From Anaeromassilibacillus sp. An200 (lineage in GTDB: Bacteria; Bacillota; Clostridia; Oscillospirales; Acutalibacteraceae), in contig NZ_NFJU01000015.1 in the NCBI RefSeq assembly GCF_002160025.1, forward strand, positions 17,740 through 81,739: a DNA stretch of 64,000 nt, read 5' to 3'. Shown here one piece after another: positions 29,151 through 38,115 of this stretch (position 1 is its first letter; every line of letters begins with the position of its first letter). The notes under the pieces were generated by a model. It was not told the DNA's origin. It saw only the letters and a list, made by a program, of their open reading frames with translations, and did not search any database. The translations under genes and the position numbers were made by a program.

Positions 29151-29440
29151 AAAAAAGCCCCGGCACGGCGCTCTGCCATGTCCGGGGCGAATGCTTGCAT
29201 CCGCGGTACCACCCGTATTCAGCCGCAAGGCGGCCCTCAGCCTGCTTTCACAGGACGGCCTTAACGCGGCCACACGTCCGCCCTTATCCACACGGATTCG
29301 GGGCGGCGGCTCCAGGGCGACTCATCCACAGCGCACTTTCTCCGGCTCGCACCATCCGCCGGATCTCTGTTGGAAGCTCCGCGCCGTCTTTTTCCCTTTC
29401 CTCGCCTTTCACTCGTGCAGCAGGAAATTCTCCTGATACA
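29151..29440 (-). ncRNA. T-box riboswitch leader of valS (valine specifier)
   Basis: On the minus strand the leader carries the T-box core GGGTGGTACCGCG (29202-29214), followed by a terminator hairpin whose arms (GCCCCGG and CCGGGGC) end in TTTTTT at 29151-29156. Further 5', the segment GAGTCGCCCTGGAGCCGCC has GTC (29319-29321) at the place expected for the specifier codon, before a TGGAgCCGC-like block. GTC codes valine and fits the downstream gene. Uncharged tRNA-Val would favour read-through. The 5' boundary is approximate. Confidence 0.9.
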
Positions 29441-29446
29441 ATTCTT

Positions 29447-29476
29447 ATTATATGCAAAAAGAAAACCGTTTGTCAA
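29447..29476 (-). promoter_or_regulatory. Promoter of the valS T-box transcript
   Basis: On the minus strand, perfect TTGACA (29471-29476), 18 bases, perfect TATAAT (29447-29452). Confidence 0.85.
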
Positions 29477-29631
29477 GCATACAGCCGTGCAGAAATTTCC
29501 TTCTTGTCCCCTGCTATTTTTCTCCAAAAGCCGCATACATATTCGGTAAGGAGGCAGCGCGCTTTCCGCGGGACAACGCTCCGGCATCGTCCCATCCGGG
29601 AAGAAGCGGGCAGTAAAAGGGAGGTTCCACG

Positions 29632-30900
29632 ATGCTGATTCATGTGACAAAGCCGGGCGAAACACTCGCTTCGATCGCCCGCGCCTATACGGTTTCCGCC
29701 GCCCGGCTCGCCCGGGAAAACGGGCTGGCTGAGGGAGAAGAACCCGTCGCGGGGCAGGCGCTCGCCATTCTCTATCCGGCACGGGTGCATCTGGTACGGC
29801 AGGGCGACACCACCGCTTCCATCGCGCGCCGGTATGGTGTAAGCGAACGGCAGCTCTGGCGCTGCAATCCAGGTTTGATTCTGACCGGGCCGCAGCCGGG
29901 GGAGCGTTTGATTATCTCCTGGAGGCAAAACACACTGGGACGCTTTGAAACAACCGGGTATGCCTATCCGGCGACCAAACGGGATCTTTTGCTCGATTCC
30001 CTGCCCTCCATGCGGTATGCGATCCCTTTTACGCATGAGGTGTCGCGCTCCGGGTCTCTTTCCGCCCTGAACGACAGTGCCATGCGGGAAGCTGTGCAGG
30101 AAAGCAAGGGCTCCACCCTTCTGAGCATATCGAATCTGCGGGAGCCGGAGGGCTTTGACAGCGAGATTTTGCACGCGATTCTGAACAGTGACGAAGCACA
30201 GAACCGCCTGATCACCGAAACCCTGGCCCTGATCCGCGAGCGCGGCCATTGCGGGGTGGATGTGGATTTTGAATACATTCCGGCAGTTGACCGCGAACGG
30301 TACCCGGCGTTCCTGCGCCGCCTGTCCGCCGCGCTCAAGCCGGAAGGGTATCCTGTGTATGTCGCGGTGGCCGCGAAAAACGCGGATGACACCACCTCCC
30401 GCCTGACCGCCGGACTGGATTACAAGGCCATTGGGGAAGCCGTTTCCGCCGTCCTGATTATGACCTACGATTACGGCTATGTTTCCGGACCGCCCATGGC
30501 CGTCTCCCCTCTCCCAAAGGTACAGGAAACGCTCTCTTACGCTGTAACGTGCATCCCGCGTCAGAAGCTGCTGATGGGGATCCCGAATTACGGCTACAAC
30601 TGGCCCCTGCCATTCGAGGAGGGAAAAACGCGCGCCCGTTCCGTCTCCAATGAGGAAGCTATCGCGTTGGCCCGGCAAGCGGGAGCTTCGATTCAGTACA
30701 GCGAGGAATCGCAAGCTCCCTGGTTCCGCTACCGGGAAAACGGTGTGGAGCGCGAGGTCTGGTTTGAGGATGCACGCAGTTTACGGGCGAAGCTGCGGCT
30801 TGCCGCCCGGTTCCGCCTGCGCGGCGTGGGATTCTGGAATCTTTCCCGCCCCTTCCGGCAAGGTTGGACAGTGCTTTCCGCCTTATACCGAATGGAATAA
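29632..30900 (+). CDS. LysM-GH18 hydrolase (SleL/YaaH-like)
   Basis: This 422-aa protein probably cuts spore cortex peptidoglycan or related glycans. Two LysM repeats fill residues 1-95 (HVTKPGETLASIARAY and HLVRQGDTTASIARRYGV). The rest is a glycoside hydrolase 18 barrel with the active-site strand GVDVDFEYIP (Asp and Glu catalytic pair), LIMTYDYGY and LLMGIPNYGYNW. No signal peptide is seen, as in spore-coat SleL/YaaH proteins made in the mother cell. GGGAGG precedes the ATG. A mother-cell promoter is expected; CATACATA at about 29535 is only suggestive. Confidence 0.9.
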   Translation: MLIHVTKPGETLASIARAYTVSAARLARENGLAEGEEPVAGQALAILYPARVHLVRQGDTTASIARRYGVSERQLWRCNPGLILTGPQPGERLIISWRQNTLGRFETTGYAYPATKRDLLLDSLPSMRYAIPFTHEVSRSGSLSALNDSAMREAVQESKGSTLLSISNLREPEGFDSEILHAILNSDEAQNRLITETLALIRERGHCGVDVDFEYIPAVDRERYPAFLRRLSAALKPEGYPVYVAVAAKNADDTTSRLTAGLDYKAIGEAVSAVLIMTYDYGYVSGPPMAVSPLPKVQETLSYAVTCIPRQKLLMGIPNYGYNWPLPFEEGKTRARSVSNEEAIALARQAGASIQYSEESQAPWFRYRENGVEREVWFEDARSLRAKLRLAARFRLRGVGFWNLSRPFRQGWTVLSALYRME

Positions 30901-30910
30901 ATTAAACATG

Positions 30911-30947
30911 AAAAAAGCGCTTCACGCCAATCAGACGGGAAGCGCTT
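30911..30947 (-). terminator. Terminator of the arginine operon
   Basis: Arms AAGCGCTTC and GAAGCGCTT are followed on the minus strand by a run of Ts (30911-30916). It lies some 280 bases after argF. Confidence 0.75.
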
Positions 30948-31058
30948 AATCTGTGTCGTTTTGAGTCTGGTGATCAACATCCGGAAAAAATCGCTTTGCT
31001 CTTTTCCTGGCTTTTCCGTGGCTTCGCGTAGGTTCTGAAAGGGGGTTGTCTCGCCTGC

Positions 31059-31185
31059 CGGCTCGGTCGGCGCTAATCCGTGCGCCACTGGCGCACCGCG
31101 CCCCCCTTCACCCCCGCATGGTCTACGCTGCCGCTCCGGTCGGCGCCTTGTTTGTGTGCCACCGGCACACGGCGCCCTTTTGAAA
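31059..31185. repeat. Tandem imperfect repeat with palindromic cores
   Basis: The 300-base gap between the SleL-like gene and argF holds two related units. Each starts with GGTCGGCGC and centres on a 17-base palindrome: GTGCGCCACTGGCGCAC (31080-31096) and GTGTGCCACCGGCACAC (31154-31170). In the second, GGCGCC on both sides extends the stem. No coding frame is convincing. It could be a repetitive intergenic element or an RNA processing signal at the end of the arg transcript. Confidence 0.6.
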
Positions 31186-31228
31186 AAGGCTGGCGAAAAC
31201 TTCACATTTGCACGCAGTCAGCTGATAT

Positions 31229-32140
31229 TCAGTGCTTATCCTCCATCAGAGTCACCATAACCGCTTTTTGTGCGTGCAGGCGGTTTTCCGCTTCGTCGAA
31301 AATTTCATCGGCGTGAGCCTCAAAAATTTCGGCGGTAATCTCCTCGCCGCGATGGGCGGGCAGACAGTGCTGCACCATCGCGTCCGGCTTCGCGAGCGCC
31401 ATCAGCTCTGCGTTGATCTGATAGCCGTCAAATGCCTTGCGGCGCTTCTCGGACTCCTCCTCCTGGCCCATGGAGGTCCACACGTCGGTGATCACCACAT
31501 CAGCCCCGACGGCAGCCTTCTTCGGATCGTCCGTCAGCTCAAAGCAGGAGTACTGTGCGGCAAACTCCAGGATCTCCTGCGGCGGGCGGTAGCCCTCCGG
31601 GCAGGCAACGCTCACGGCCATCTTCGTTTTCAGGCAGCCAACGATCAGGGAGTTCATCATGTTGTTGCCGTCCCCGATGAAGCACATTTTCAATCCTTCC
31701 AGCGTTCCTTTATGTTCGCGGATGGTCATGAGATCCGCGAGAATCTGGCAGGGGTGGCAGAAATCCGTCAGGCCGTTGATGATCGGAATAGAGCCATACT
31801 GTGCCAGGGACTCCACTTCCTCCTGATCAAAAGTGCGGATCATGATGCCGTCCAAGTAGCGGGAGAGAACGCGCGCCGTATCCTGCACCGCTTCCCCGCG
31901 CCCGATCTGCAAATCGTGGGAGGAGAGGAACAGCGCATGCCCGCCAAGCTGGTACATACCCGTTTCAAACGAAACGCGCGTACGGGTCGAGGATTTCTCA
32001 AAAATCATGCCGAGCGTCTTGCCCTGCAAACGCGGATGCGGGATTCCATGCTTTTTTTCGTATTTGAGCTGATCCGCCAGATCGAGAATGGAAAGGATCT
32101 CTTCCGGTGTCAGATCCAGCAGCTTGAGTAAATGTTTCAT
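31229..32140 (-). CDS. argF: Ornithine carbamoyltransferase
   Basis: This 303-aa enzyme joins carbamoyl phosphate and ornithine to citrulline. It shows the carbamoyl-phosphate site EKSSTRTRVSFE, the HPCQ motif in TDFCHPCQILADL, and MVQHCLPAHRGEE. The ATG at 32140 starts the usual MKHLLKLLDLT; a longer reading from 32188 adds residues unlike the family. It is the last gene of the arginine operon and follows argD by 44 bases. Confidence 0.96.
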   Translation of the reverse strand: MKHLLKLLDLTPEEILSILDLADQLKYEKKHGIPHPRLQGKTLGMIFEKSSTRTRVSFETGMYQLGGHALFLSSHDLQIGRGEAVQDTARVLSRYLDGIMIRTFDQEEVESLAQYGSIPIINGLTDFCHPCQILADLMTIREHKGTLEGLKMCFIGDGNNMMNSLIVGCLKTKMAVSVACPEGYRPPQEILEFAAQYSCFELTDDPKKAAVGADVVITDVWTSMGQEEESEKRRKAFDGYQINAELMALAKPDAMVQHCLPAHRGEEITAEIFEAHADEIFDEAENRLHAQKAVMVTLMEDKH

Positions 32141-32184
32141 GGCAGTTGCCTCCGTTTCTGAAAATGATTCCGTGTATGCGGCCA

Positions 32185-33363
32185 TCAATGAGCGGCGCTG
32201 AGTACCTTTTCAAGAATCGCCAGCCCCTTGTCCATTTCCTCGCGGGTAATGGTCAGCGGGGGCAGCAGGCGAAGAAGGGATTTCGCGGTAAGAATCAAAA
32301 GGCCGTTTTCCACACAGGCCGCGGAGAGAGCCGCAGCCGTGCTGCGCGCGGGAACAATGCCAAGCATCATACCCATGCCGCGCACCTCCGCCACGCCGTC
32401 CATCTGCTCCAGACGGGAGCGCAGGTATTCGCCCTTTTCCTTCACGGCAGCCAGGAATTCCGGCTGTGAGACACGGCGCACCACCTCGAGGGCACCGGCA
32501 CACACCACCGGATTGGCTCCGAACGTCGAACCGTGGGAGCTTCTTCCCATCACGCCGCGCAGCTCCTCCGTGCAAAGGCACGCGCCGATCGGTAAACCGC
32601 CGCCGAGTCCCTTGGCGCTTGTCAGCACATCCGGCTTCACGCCGTACTGTTCCCAGCAGTAGAAGCTTCCGGTACGCCCCACGCCCGTCTGCACCTCGTC
32701 CGCAATGAGCAGAACACCACGCTCCTTGCAGAGAGCCGCCAACTCCTTGACAAACTGGGGATCGAGCGGCATCACGCCGCCCTCACCCTGAATGAATTCT
32801 ATCATCACGGCGCAGGTGTTTTCCGTCATATTTTCCCGCACGCTCTGGACGTTCGGCTCCGCGTAAGCAAAGCCCTCCGTGAACGGGTAAAAATAATGAT
32901 GGAACACATCCTGGCCCGTTGCGGCCAGCGTGGTGACGGTGCGGCCATGGAAGGAATTCTGGAGCGTGAGGATTTCGCAGCGGGATTTCCCATACTGCTC
33001 CACACCATGCTTACGCGCCAGCTTGATGGCGCATTCGTTAGCCTCCGCGCCGGAGTTGCCGAGGAACACGGCGCTGTAGCCGGATACCTTCAAAAGCTCC
33101 GCAGCAAAGGTGGCGGAAGCAGGATTGTAATACAGATTCGAGGTGTGCTGAAGCGTCCCGGCCTGCCGTGCCACGGCGGCTGTCCAGCCTTCGTCGGCCC
33201 AGCCAAGGCTGTTCACGCCGATACCGCTGCCAAAGTCGATGTATTCTTTTCCCTCGCAGTCCACACCGGTCGCGTTTTTCCCGCTGACAAGAACGGCGTC
33301 AAAGCGGCCATAGGTAGGCATAAAGCTGGATTCATCCAGCTGCTTGATTTCTTCCGAAGTCAT
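32185..33363 (-). CDS. argD: Acetylornithine aminotransferase
   Basis: This 392-aa PLP enzyme makes N-acetylornithine from its semialdehyde. It has FLGNSGAEANECAIKLAR, FHGRTVTTLAATGQ, the cofactor Asp in LLIADEVQTGVGRTG, and the PLP Lys in TSAKGLGGGLPIGA. The ATG at 33363 behind GGGAGGGACG is chosen over 33408, which would overlap argB. It stands between argB and argF in the operon. Confidence 0.95.
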   Translation of the reverse strand: MTSEEIKQLDESSFMPTYGRFDAVLVSGKNATGVDCEGKEYIDFGSGIGVNSLGWADEGWTAAVARQAGTLQHTSNLYYNPASATFAAELLKVSGYSAVFLGNSGAEANECAIKLARKHGVEQYGKSRCEILTLQNSFHGRTVTTLAATGQDVFHHYFYPFTEGFAYAEPNVQSVRENMTENTCAVMIEFIQGEGGVMPLDPQFVKELAALCKERGVLLIADEVQTGVGRTGSFYCWEQYGVKPDVLTSAKGLGGGLPIGACLCTEELRGVMGRSSHGSTFGANPVVCAGALEVVRRVSQPEFLAAVKEKGEYLRSRLEQMDGVAEVRGMGMMLGIVPARSTAAALSAACVENGLLILTAKSLLRLLPPLTITREEMDKGLAILEKVLSAAH

Positions 33364-33379
33364 GAAACGTCCCTCCCGT

Positions 33380-34237
33380 TCAGTACAGCATCGTTCCGAT
33401 GCCTTCATCTGTCAGAAGCTCGATCAGAATAGAGTGCGCAATGCGGCCGTCAATGATATGAGCACGGCTCACGCCACGGCGCACCGCCTCCACACAGCAC
33501 TGGATCTTCGGGATCATGCCGCCGGAAATGATCCCGTCGTGCTGAAGCTTCGGCACGGAGCTGACATTGACCACCGGGATCAGCGTGCTCTCGTCGTTGC
33601 GATCGCGCAGCAGGCCGCGGATATCCGTCATGAGGATCAGCTTTTTCGCGTTCAGCTTGGCCGCGATATGCGCCGCCGCGATATCGGCGTTGATGTTGTA
33701 GGCGTGGCCGTCCACACCGGCCGCCACGGTGGAGATCACGGGGATGTAGCCCTTGGCCGTCAGGTCCTCAATGATCTGCGTATTCACGTCGATGATCTCT
33801 CCGACATAGCCGAGGTCCTCGGAGGCCGTCAGCTTTTCCGCGCGGAGCAGGTCGCCGTCCATGCCGCACAGTCCGACGGCGCGCCCGCTGTTGCGCTGGA
33901 GCAGCTGCACCAGATCCTTATTGACCTTGCCCGCGAGAACCATCTGCACGATGTCCATGGTTTCCTCGTCGGTATAGCGCAGGCCGTTGACAAAGCGGCT
34001 TTCCTTGCCCGTCTTTTTCAGCATGGCGCTGATCTCCGGCCCGCCGCCGTGCACCAGCACAACGTTGACGCCAATCAGCTGCATGAGCACGATATCGCTC
34101 ATGACCGCCTGCTTCAATTCCTCGTTGATCATGGCGTTGCCGCCGTACTTGATCACGATGGTCTGTCCGTAATACTGCTGGATATACGGCAGAGCCTGTA
34201 CCAGCACCTTCGCGCGATCCGCGTTTGTGATATCCAT
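33380..34237 (-). CDS. argB: Acetylglutamate kinase
   Basis: This 285-aa kinase phosphorylates N-acetylglutamate. It has IVIKYGGNAM near the N-terminus, VVLVHGGGPEISAMLKK, and the ATP-site segment KLNAKKLILMTDIRGLL. The N-terminal extension before the first strand (about 25 residues) is typical of the arginine-sensitive hexameric form, so feedback control by arginine is likely (inferred). Confidence 0.96.
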   Translation of the reverse strand: MDITNADRAKVLVQALPYIQQYYGQTIVIKYGGNAMINEELKQAVMSDIVLMQLIGVNVVLVHGGGPEISAMLKKTGKESRFVNGLRYTDEETMDIVQMVLAGKVNKDLVQLLQRNSGRAVGLCGMDGDLLRAEKLTASEDLGYVGEIIDVNTQIIEDLTAKGYIPVISTVAAGVDGHAYNINADIAAAHIAAKLNAKKLILMTDIRGLLRDRNDESTLIPVVNVSSVPKLQHDGIISGGMIPKIQCCVEAVRRGVSRAHIIDGRIAHSILIELLTDEGIGTMLY

Positions 34238-34268
34238 GGGTGTTCCCTCTCCCTTCCCTCTCCGCGCC

Positions 34269-35483
34269 TCAGGTGCGGTAATCGCCGTTGATTTTCACAT
34301 AATCGTAAGTGAGATCGCAGCCATACGCCTCGGCCGAAGCGTCGCCGTCTCCCAGCGTCACCAGAATATCGATCTCGTCCTGCGTCAGGATCTTCTTCGC
34401 CTTCTCCTCGCTGAAGGGGATGCCCGCGCCGTTTTTGCAGACGTCAATCGTTCCGGCTTTCGAGCGGAAGGACACGTCGACACGGTTCACATCCGTATTG
34501 GTTCCCGCGTAGCCGATGGCGCACAGGACGCGGCCCCAGTTGGCGTCCGCGCCGAACATGGCGGCCTTGAGCAGGCTCGAGCAGATCACGCTCTTTGCCA
34601 CCGTGCGGGCATCAGCCAGATTGGCGGCTCCCGTTACCTTACAGACCAGCAGCTTCGTCGCGCCCTCGCCGTCCTTCGCCATCTTGCGGGCCAGGTCGGT
34701 GCAGATAGCGCGCAGGGCCTGGGTGAACTCCTCGTACTCGGGCGTATCCGCCTGAATTTCCGGGTTCTCCGCGAGACCGTTCGCCATCACGGTGATGGTG
34801 TCGTTCGTGGAGGTATCGCCGTCGATGCTGACCATGTTGAAGGTTTCAGCCACCACGCCGCGCAGCGCCTTGTCCAGCACGGGAGCGGCGATCGCCGCAT
34901 CCGTCGTCAGGAAGCAGAGCATGGTGCACATGTTGGGATGGATCATGCCGGAGCCCTTGCAGATGCCGCCGAGACGCACCGTTTTTCCGCCTACGGTGAA
35001 TTCCGCCGCCGCTTCCTTGACCACGGTGTCCGTCGTCATGATAGCCCTGGCCGCCAGCTCAGAGCCGTCGCCTTTGAGGGAGGACGCCAGCAGCGGAGCG
35101 GTCTCCTCGATCGGCTCAATCGGCAGCACCTGGCCGATCACGCCGGTGGAAGCGACGATCACGTCGGACGGATCGATATTCAGCGCCTTTCCGGCGATCT
35201 CGCACATGCGCCACGCCTTTTCCTCGCCGTCCGCGTTGCAGGTGTTGGCATTGCCGGAGTTGCAGATCACGGCTCGTGCCACGCCGTTTGCGAGATTGCG
35301 CTTTGTCACCAGTATGGGAGCACCCTTGACAAGGTTGCTCGTGTACATCCCTGCTGCCGCACACGGAGCGGATGAATAGATCATCGCCAAATCCGGTTTT
35401 GTTTTATTTTTGCGGATACCGCAGTACATACCGCCCGCGGAAAAACCTTTTGCGGCAGTCACGCCGCCCTCAATCATTTTCAT
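34269..35483 (-). CDS. argJ: Bifunctional glutamate/ornithine acetyltransferase
   Basis: This 404-aa enzyme recycles the acetyl group from acetylornithine to glutamate and in the bifunctional form can also use acetyl-CoA. The self-cleavage site is seen in GMIHPNMCTMLCFLTTDA, where the Thr before Met-Leu becomes the nucleophile of the beta chain. The start MKMIEGGVTAAKGF and end GDYRT are standard. No argA or argE lies nearby, in line with the cyclic pathway. Confidence 0.95.
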   Translation of the reverse strand: MKMIEGGVTAAKGFSAGGMYCGIRKNKTKPDLAMIYSSAPCAAAGMYTSNLVKGAPILVTKRNLANGVARAVICNSGNANTCNADGEEKAWRMCEIAGKALNIDPSDVIVASTGVIGQVLPIEPIEETAPLLASSLKGDGSELAARAIMTTDTVVKEAAAEFTVGGKTVRLGGICKGSGMIHPNMCTMLCFLTTDAAIAAPVLDKALRGVVAETFNMVSIDGDTSTNDTITVMANGLAENPEIQADTPEYEEFTQALRAICTDLARKMAKDGEGATKLLVCKVTGAANLADARTVAKSVICSSLLKAAMFGADANWGRVLCAIGYAGTNTDVNRVDVSFRSKAGTIDVCKNGAGIPFSEEKAKKILTQDEIDILVTLGDGDASAEAYGCDLTYDYVKINGDYRT

Positions 35484-35549
35484 ACCCTGATCCCCCAGAC
35501 CATATGCGGACGCTCTCCGCGCCCGAATTGTTTCTAAATTAAAATATGC

Positions 35550-36596
35550 TCAGAATGCCGGCGGGAAAAGACGCAGGCCTGCTGTCTCATCCAGACCAAA
35601 TGCAAGATTCATATTCTGCACCGCCTGTCCCGCCGCACCCTTGACCATGTTGTCAATGGCGGAAATGGCGACCAGCGTTCCCGTGCGGGAATCCAGATGC
35701 AGCGAAATATCGCAGAAATTCGAGTACCACACATTCTTAATGTCCGCCACGCGGTCTTCCGGCAGCAGACGGATGAAATACTCTTTGTCATACCGCTCGT
35801 GATACACGCGGCTGAGCGATTCCATCGTGACGCCCGGCTTGAGTCTGGCGTAGCAGGTAGCGAGGATGCCGCGGTTCACGGGAAGCAGGTGCGGCACAAA
35901 GGTCAGCTTGACCGGCGCGCCCGCCGCCTTGGAAAGCGTCTGCTCCATTTCCGGCGTGTGACGGTGCGCCGCCACCTTATAGGCGGTGAACGCCTCATTC
36001 AGCTCCGGGTAATGCGTGTTCTGCGTCATCTTGCGGCCCGCGCCTGTCACACCGGATTTGCAGTCGGCCACAATCCCGTCCTTCTCAATCAGCCCGGCTT
36101 CCAGCGCAGGATACAACGCGAGCGGAACAGCCGTTGTGTAGCAGCCGGGATTCGCAATCAGCTTCTTGCCCCGGATTTGCTCGCGGAACAGCTCCGGCAG
36201 ACCGTAGACCGCCTTTTCGTGCAAAGCGGGATCGAGGAAGGAATTTCCGTACCATTCCTGATACTCCGCTTCGCTCTCCAGACGGAAATCTGCGCCCAAA
36301 TCGATAAACGTCTTCCCCTTTGCGTCGCACTCGGCGGCCAGCTCCTGAGACAAGCCGTGCGGCAGGGCGGCAAAAATCACGTCGCACTGCTCCACGACCT
36401 CCTCCTGCTTGCCGCAAACAGGTTCGCACACCTGATAATAGGAGGGATAAATATCAGAAAGCTTCTTTCCTTCAAAGCTGACGGAGCTCACGGCCGCCAG
36501 CTCCGCTTCGGGATGGCCGGTCAAAATCCGGCACAGCTCCGCGCCCGCGTAGCCTGTCGCCCCGACGACACCCGCCTTGATTTTTTTCTCACTCAT
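35550..36596 (-). CDS. argC: N-acetyl-gamma-glutamyl-phosphate reductase
   Basis: This 348-aa NADPH enzyme reduces acetylglutamyl phosphate. It has the dinucleotide motif GVVGATGYAGAELCRIL, the active Cys in LIANPGCYTTAVPLAL, and AAHRHTPEMEQ. It overlaps the argH stop by a few bases, which suggests coupling. Confidence 0.95.
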   Translation of the reverse strand: MSEKKIKAGVVGATGYAGAELCRILTGHPEAELAAVSSVSFEGKKLSDIYPSYYQVCEPVCGKQEEVVEQCDVIFAALPHGLSQELAAECDAKGKTFIDLGADFRLESEAEYQEWYGNSFLDPALHEKAVYGLPELFREQIRGKKLIANPGCYTTAVPLALYPALEAGLIEKDGIVADCKSGVTGAGRKMTQNTHYPELNEAFTAYKVAAHRHTPEMEQTLSKAAGAPVKLTFVPHLLPVNRGILATCYARLKPGVTMESLSRVYHERYDKEYFIRLLPEDRVADIKNVWYSNFCDISLHLDSRTGTLVAISAIDNMVKGAAGQAVQNMNLAFGLDETAGLRLFPPAF

Positions 36597-37974
36597 GCTC
36601 TTTTTCCTCCATTATCGCCAAGACACGGTCGGCCTCACGGCGGACATTTTCCGGCGCCGGGCCGCCGATCACCTTTCTCTCGTTGACACAGCGATCCAGT
36701 GAAATGGCTTCATAAACATCCCGGTCAAACAGCTCATGATGCTCCTTGTACTGCTCGAGGGGCAGTGTTTCCAGCGTTTGGTCATGGTCGATGCAGTAAG
36801 CCACCAGCGCGCCCGTGACCTTATAGGCGTCGCGGAACGGCAGCCCCTTGCCGACGAGGTAATCGGCGCAGTCTGTCGCGTTGATGAAGCCGCGCGCGGC
36901 CGCTTTCCGCATATTCTCCGGCAGCACCCGCATGGTGTCCAGCATGGGGATGAAAGCTGTCAGGCACATATGCAGCGTATCCACCGCGTCGAAAATGGCT
37001 TCCTTATCCTCCTGCATATCCTTGTTGTAAGCCAGCGGCAGACCCTTCATCATCGTCAGAAGCGTGGTCAGATCCCCGACAACGCGGCCCGTTTTACCGC
37101 GTACCAGCTCCGCGATATCCGGGTTTTTCTTCTGCGGCATGATGCTTGACCCGGTGGAAAACGCGTCATCCAGCTCGATGAATTTAAACTCCCACGAGCA
37201 CCACAGGATGATCTCCTCCGAGAAGCGGGAAAGGTGCACCATGCAGATCGCAATCGCGGAGGCCAGTTCCATGCAGAAATCACGGTCAGACACGCCATCG
37301 AGACTGTTGTGTGTCGGCCCGTCAAAACCGAGCAGCGAGGCTGTCATCTCCCGATCCAGCGGGTACGTCGTTCCGGCCAGAGCGCCGGAGCCGAGCGGGC
37401 AAACATTCATGCGGCGCTGTGCGTCCTCCAGTCTCGACAGATCCCGCAGAAACATTTCCGCGTAAGCCATCAGATGGTGGCCGAAGGTGATCGGCTGGGC
37501 ACGCTGCAAGTGCGTGTAGCCCGGCATTACGTCCCCGCTGTGCTCCTTCGCCTGTTTGCACAGTACACGCACCAGCTCCGTGACCTGCCCGCGCAGCGTC
37601 TCGCACTGGCCGCGCAGATACAGGCGGACATCGAGCGCAACCTGATCGTTGCGGCTTCGGGCCGTGTGGAGCCGTTTGCCGGAATCCCCCAGACGGGCGG
37701 TCAGCTCCGCCTCCATAAAGGTGTGGATATCCTCCGCGTTCGGATCAATGCTGAGAGCACCGCTTTCCAGATCGGCCAGAATCCCTTCGAGCCCTTTGCA
37801 GATTGCGTCCGCCTCCGCCTTGTCGATCACGCCGCACGAGCCAAGCATCGTCGCGTGGGCAATGCTTCCCTTAATATCCTCGCGCGCCATACGGCTGTCG
37901 AACGAAATGGAGGAATTGAAATCATTTGTGGTTTTGTCCAGCTCCTTGTGGAACCGTCCCGTCCAGAGCTTCAT
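36589..37974 (-). CDS. argH: Argininosuccinate lyase
   Basis: This 461-aa enzyme releases arginine and fumarate from argininosuccinate. It has the fumarase-family signature GSSIMPQKKNPDIAEL and the conserved TARSRNDQVALD near residue 110. It follows argG after a 140-base gap and precedes argC. Confidence 0.96.
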   Translation of the reverse strand: MKLWTGRFHKELDKTTNDFNSSISFDSRMAREDIKGSIAHATMLGSCGVIDKAEADAICKGLEGILADLESGALSIDPNAEDIHTFMEAELTARLGDSGKRLHTARSRNDQVALDVRLYLRGQCETLRGQVTELVRVLCKQAKEHSGDVMPGYTHLQRAQPITFGHHLMAYAEMFLRDLSRLEDAQRRMNVCPLGSGALAGTTYPLDREMTASLLGFDGPTHNSLDGVSDRDFCMELASAIAICMVHLSRFSEEIILWCSWEFKFIELDDAFSTGSSIMPQKKNPDIAELVRGKTGRVVGDLTTLLTMMKGLPLAYNKDMQEDKEAIFDAVDTLHMCLTAFIPMLDTMRVLPENMRKAAARGFINATDCADYLVGKGLPFRDAYKVTGALVAYCIDHDQTLETLPLEQYKEHHELFDRDVYEAISLDRCVNERKVIGGPAPENVRREADRVLAIMEEKEHE

Positions 37975-38115
37975 GCGCAGATTCTCCTTTTTCGCGCCCC
38001 GAGCGGGGCGGTTGGTATCTCTCTTTGGAAAAGGAAAGCGGGGGATCGAATCCGGGATCGATCCCCCTGAACTTTCCGAAACAACACGCCGGGCCGTCCG
38101 GCCCTTATCGCGTGA
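37975..38115. other. argG-argH intergenic region
   Basis: This 141-base gap has no frame. It holds GC-rich short inverted repeats (for example GCCCCGAGCGGGGC near 37995-38012 and GGGGGATCGA/TCGATCCCCC at about 38040-38075), possibly RNA processing or attenuation structures that set the ratio of argG to the rest of the operon. Confidence 0.4.

Noticed and set aside
26412..29264. A 950-aa plus-strand frame
   Set aside because: Antisense to valS, which has all synthetase motifs; no ribosome site or family features.
37975..38115. Terminator between argG and argH
   Set aside because: Hairpins are present but no T-run follows in the direction of transcription, and the operon continues.
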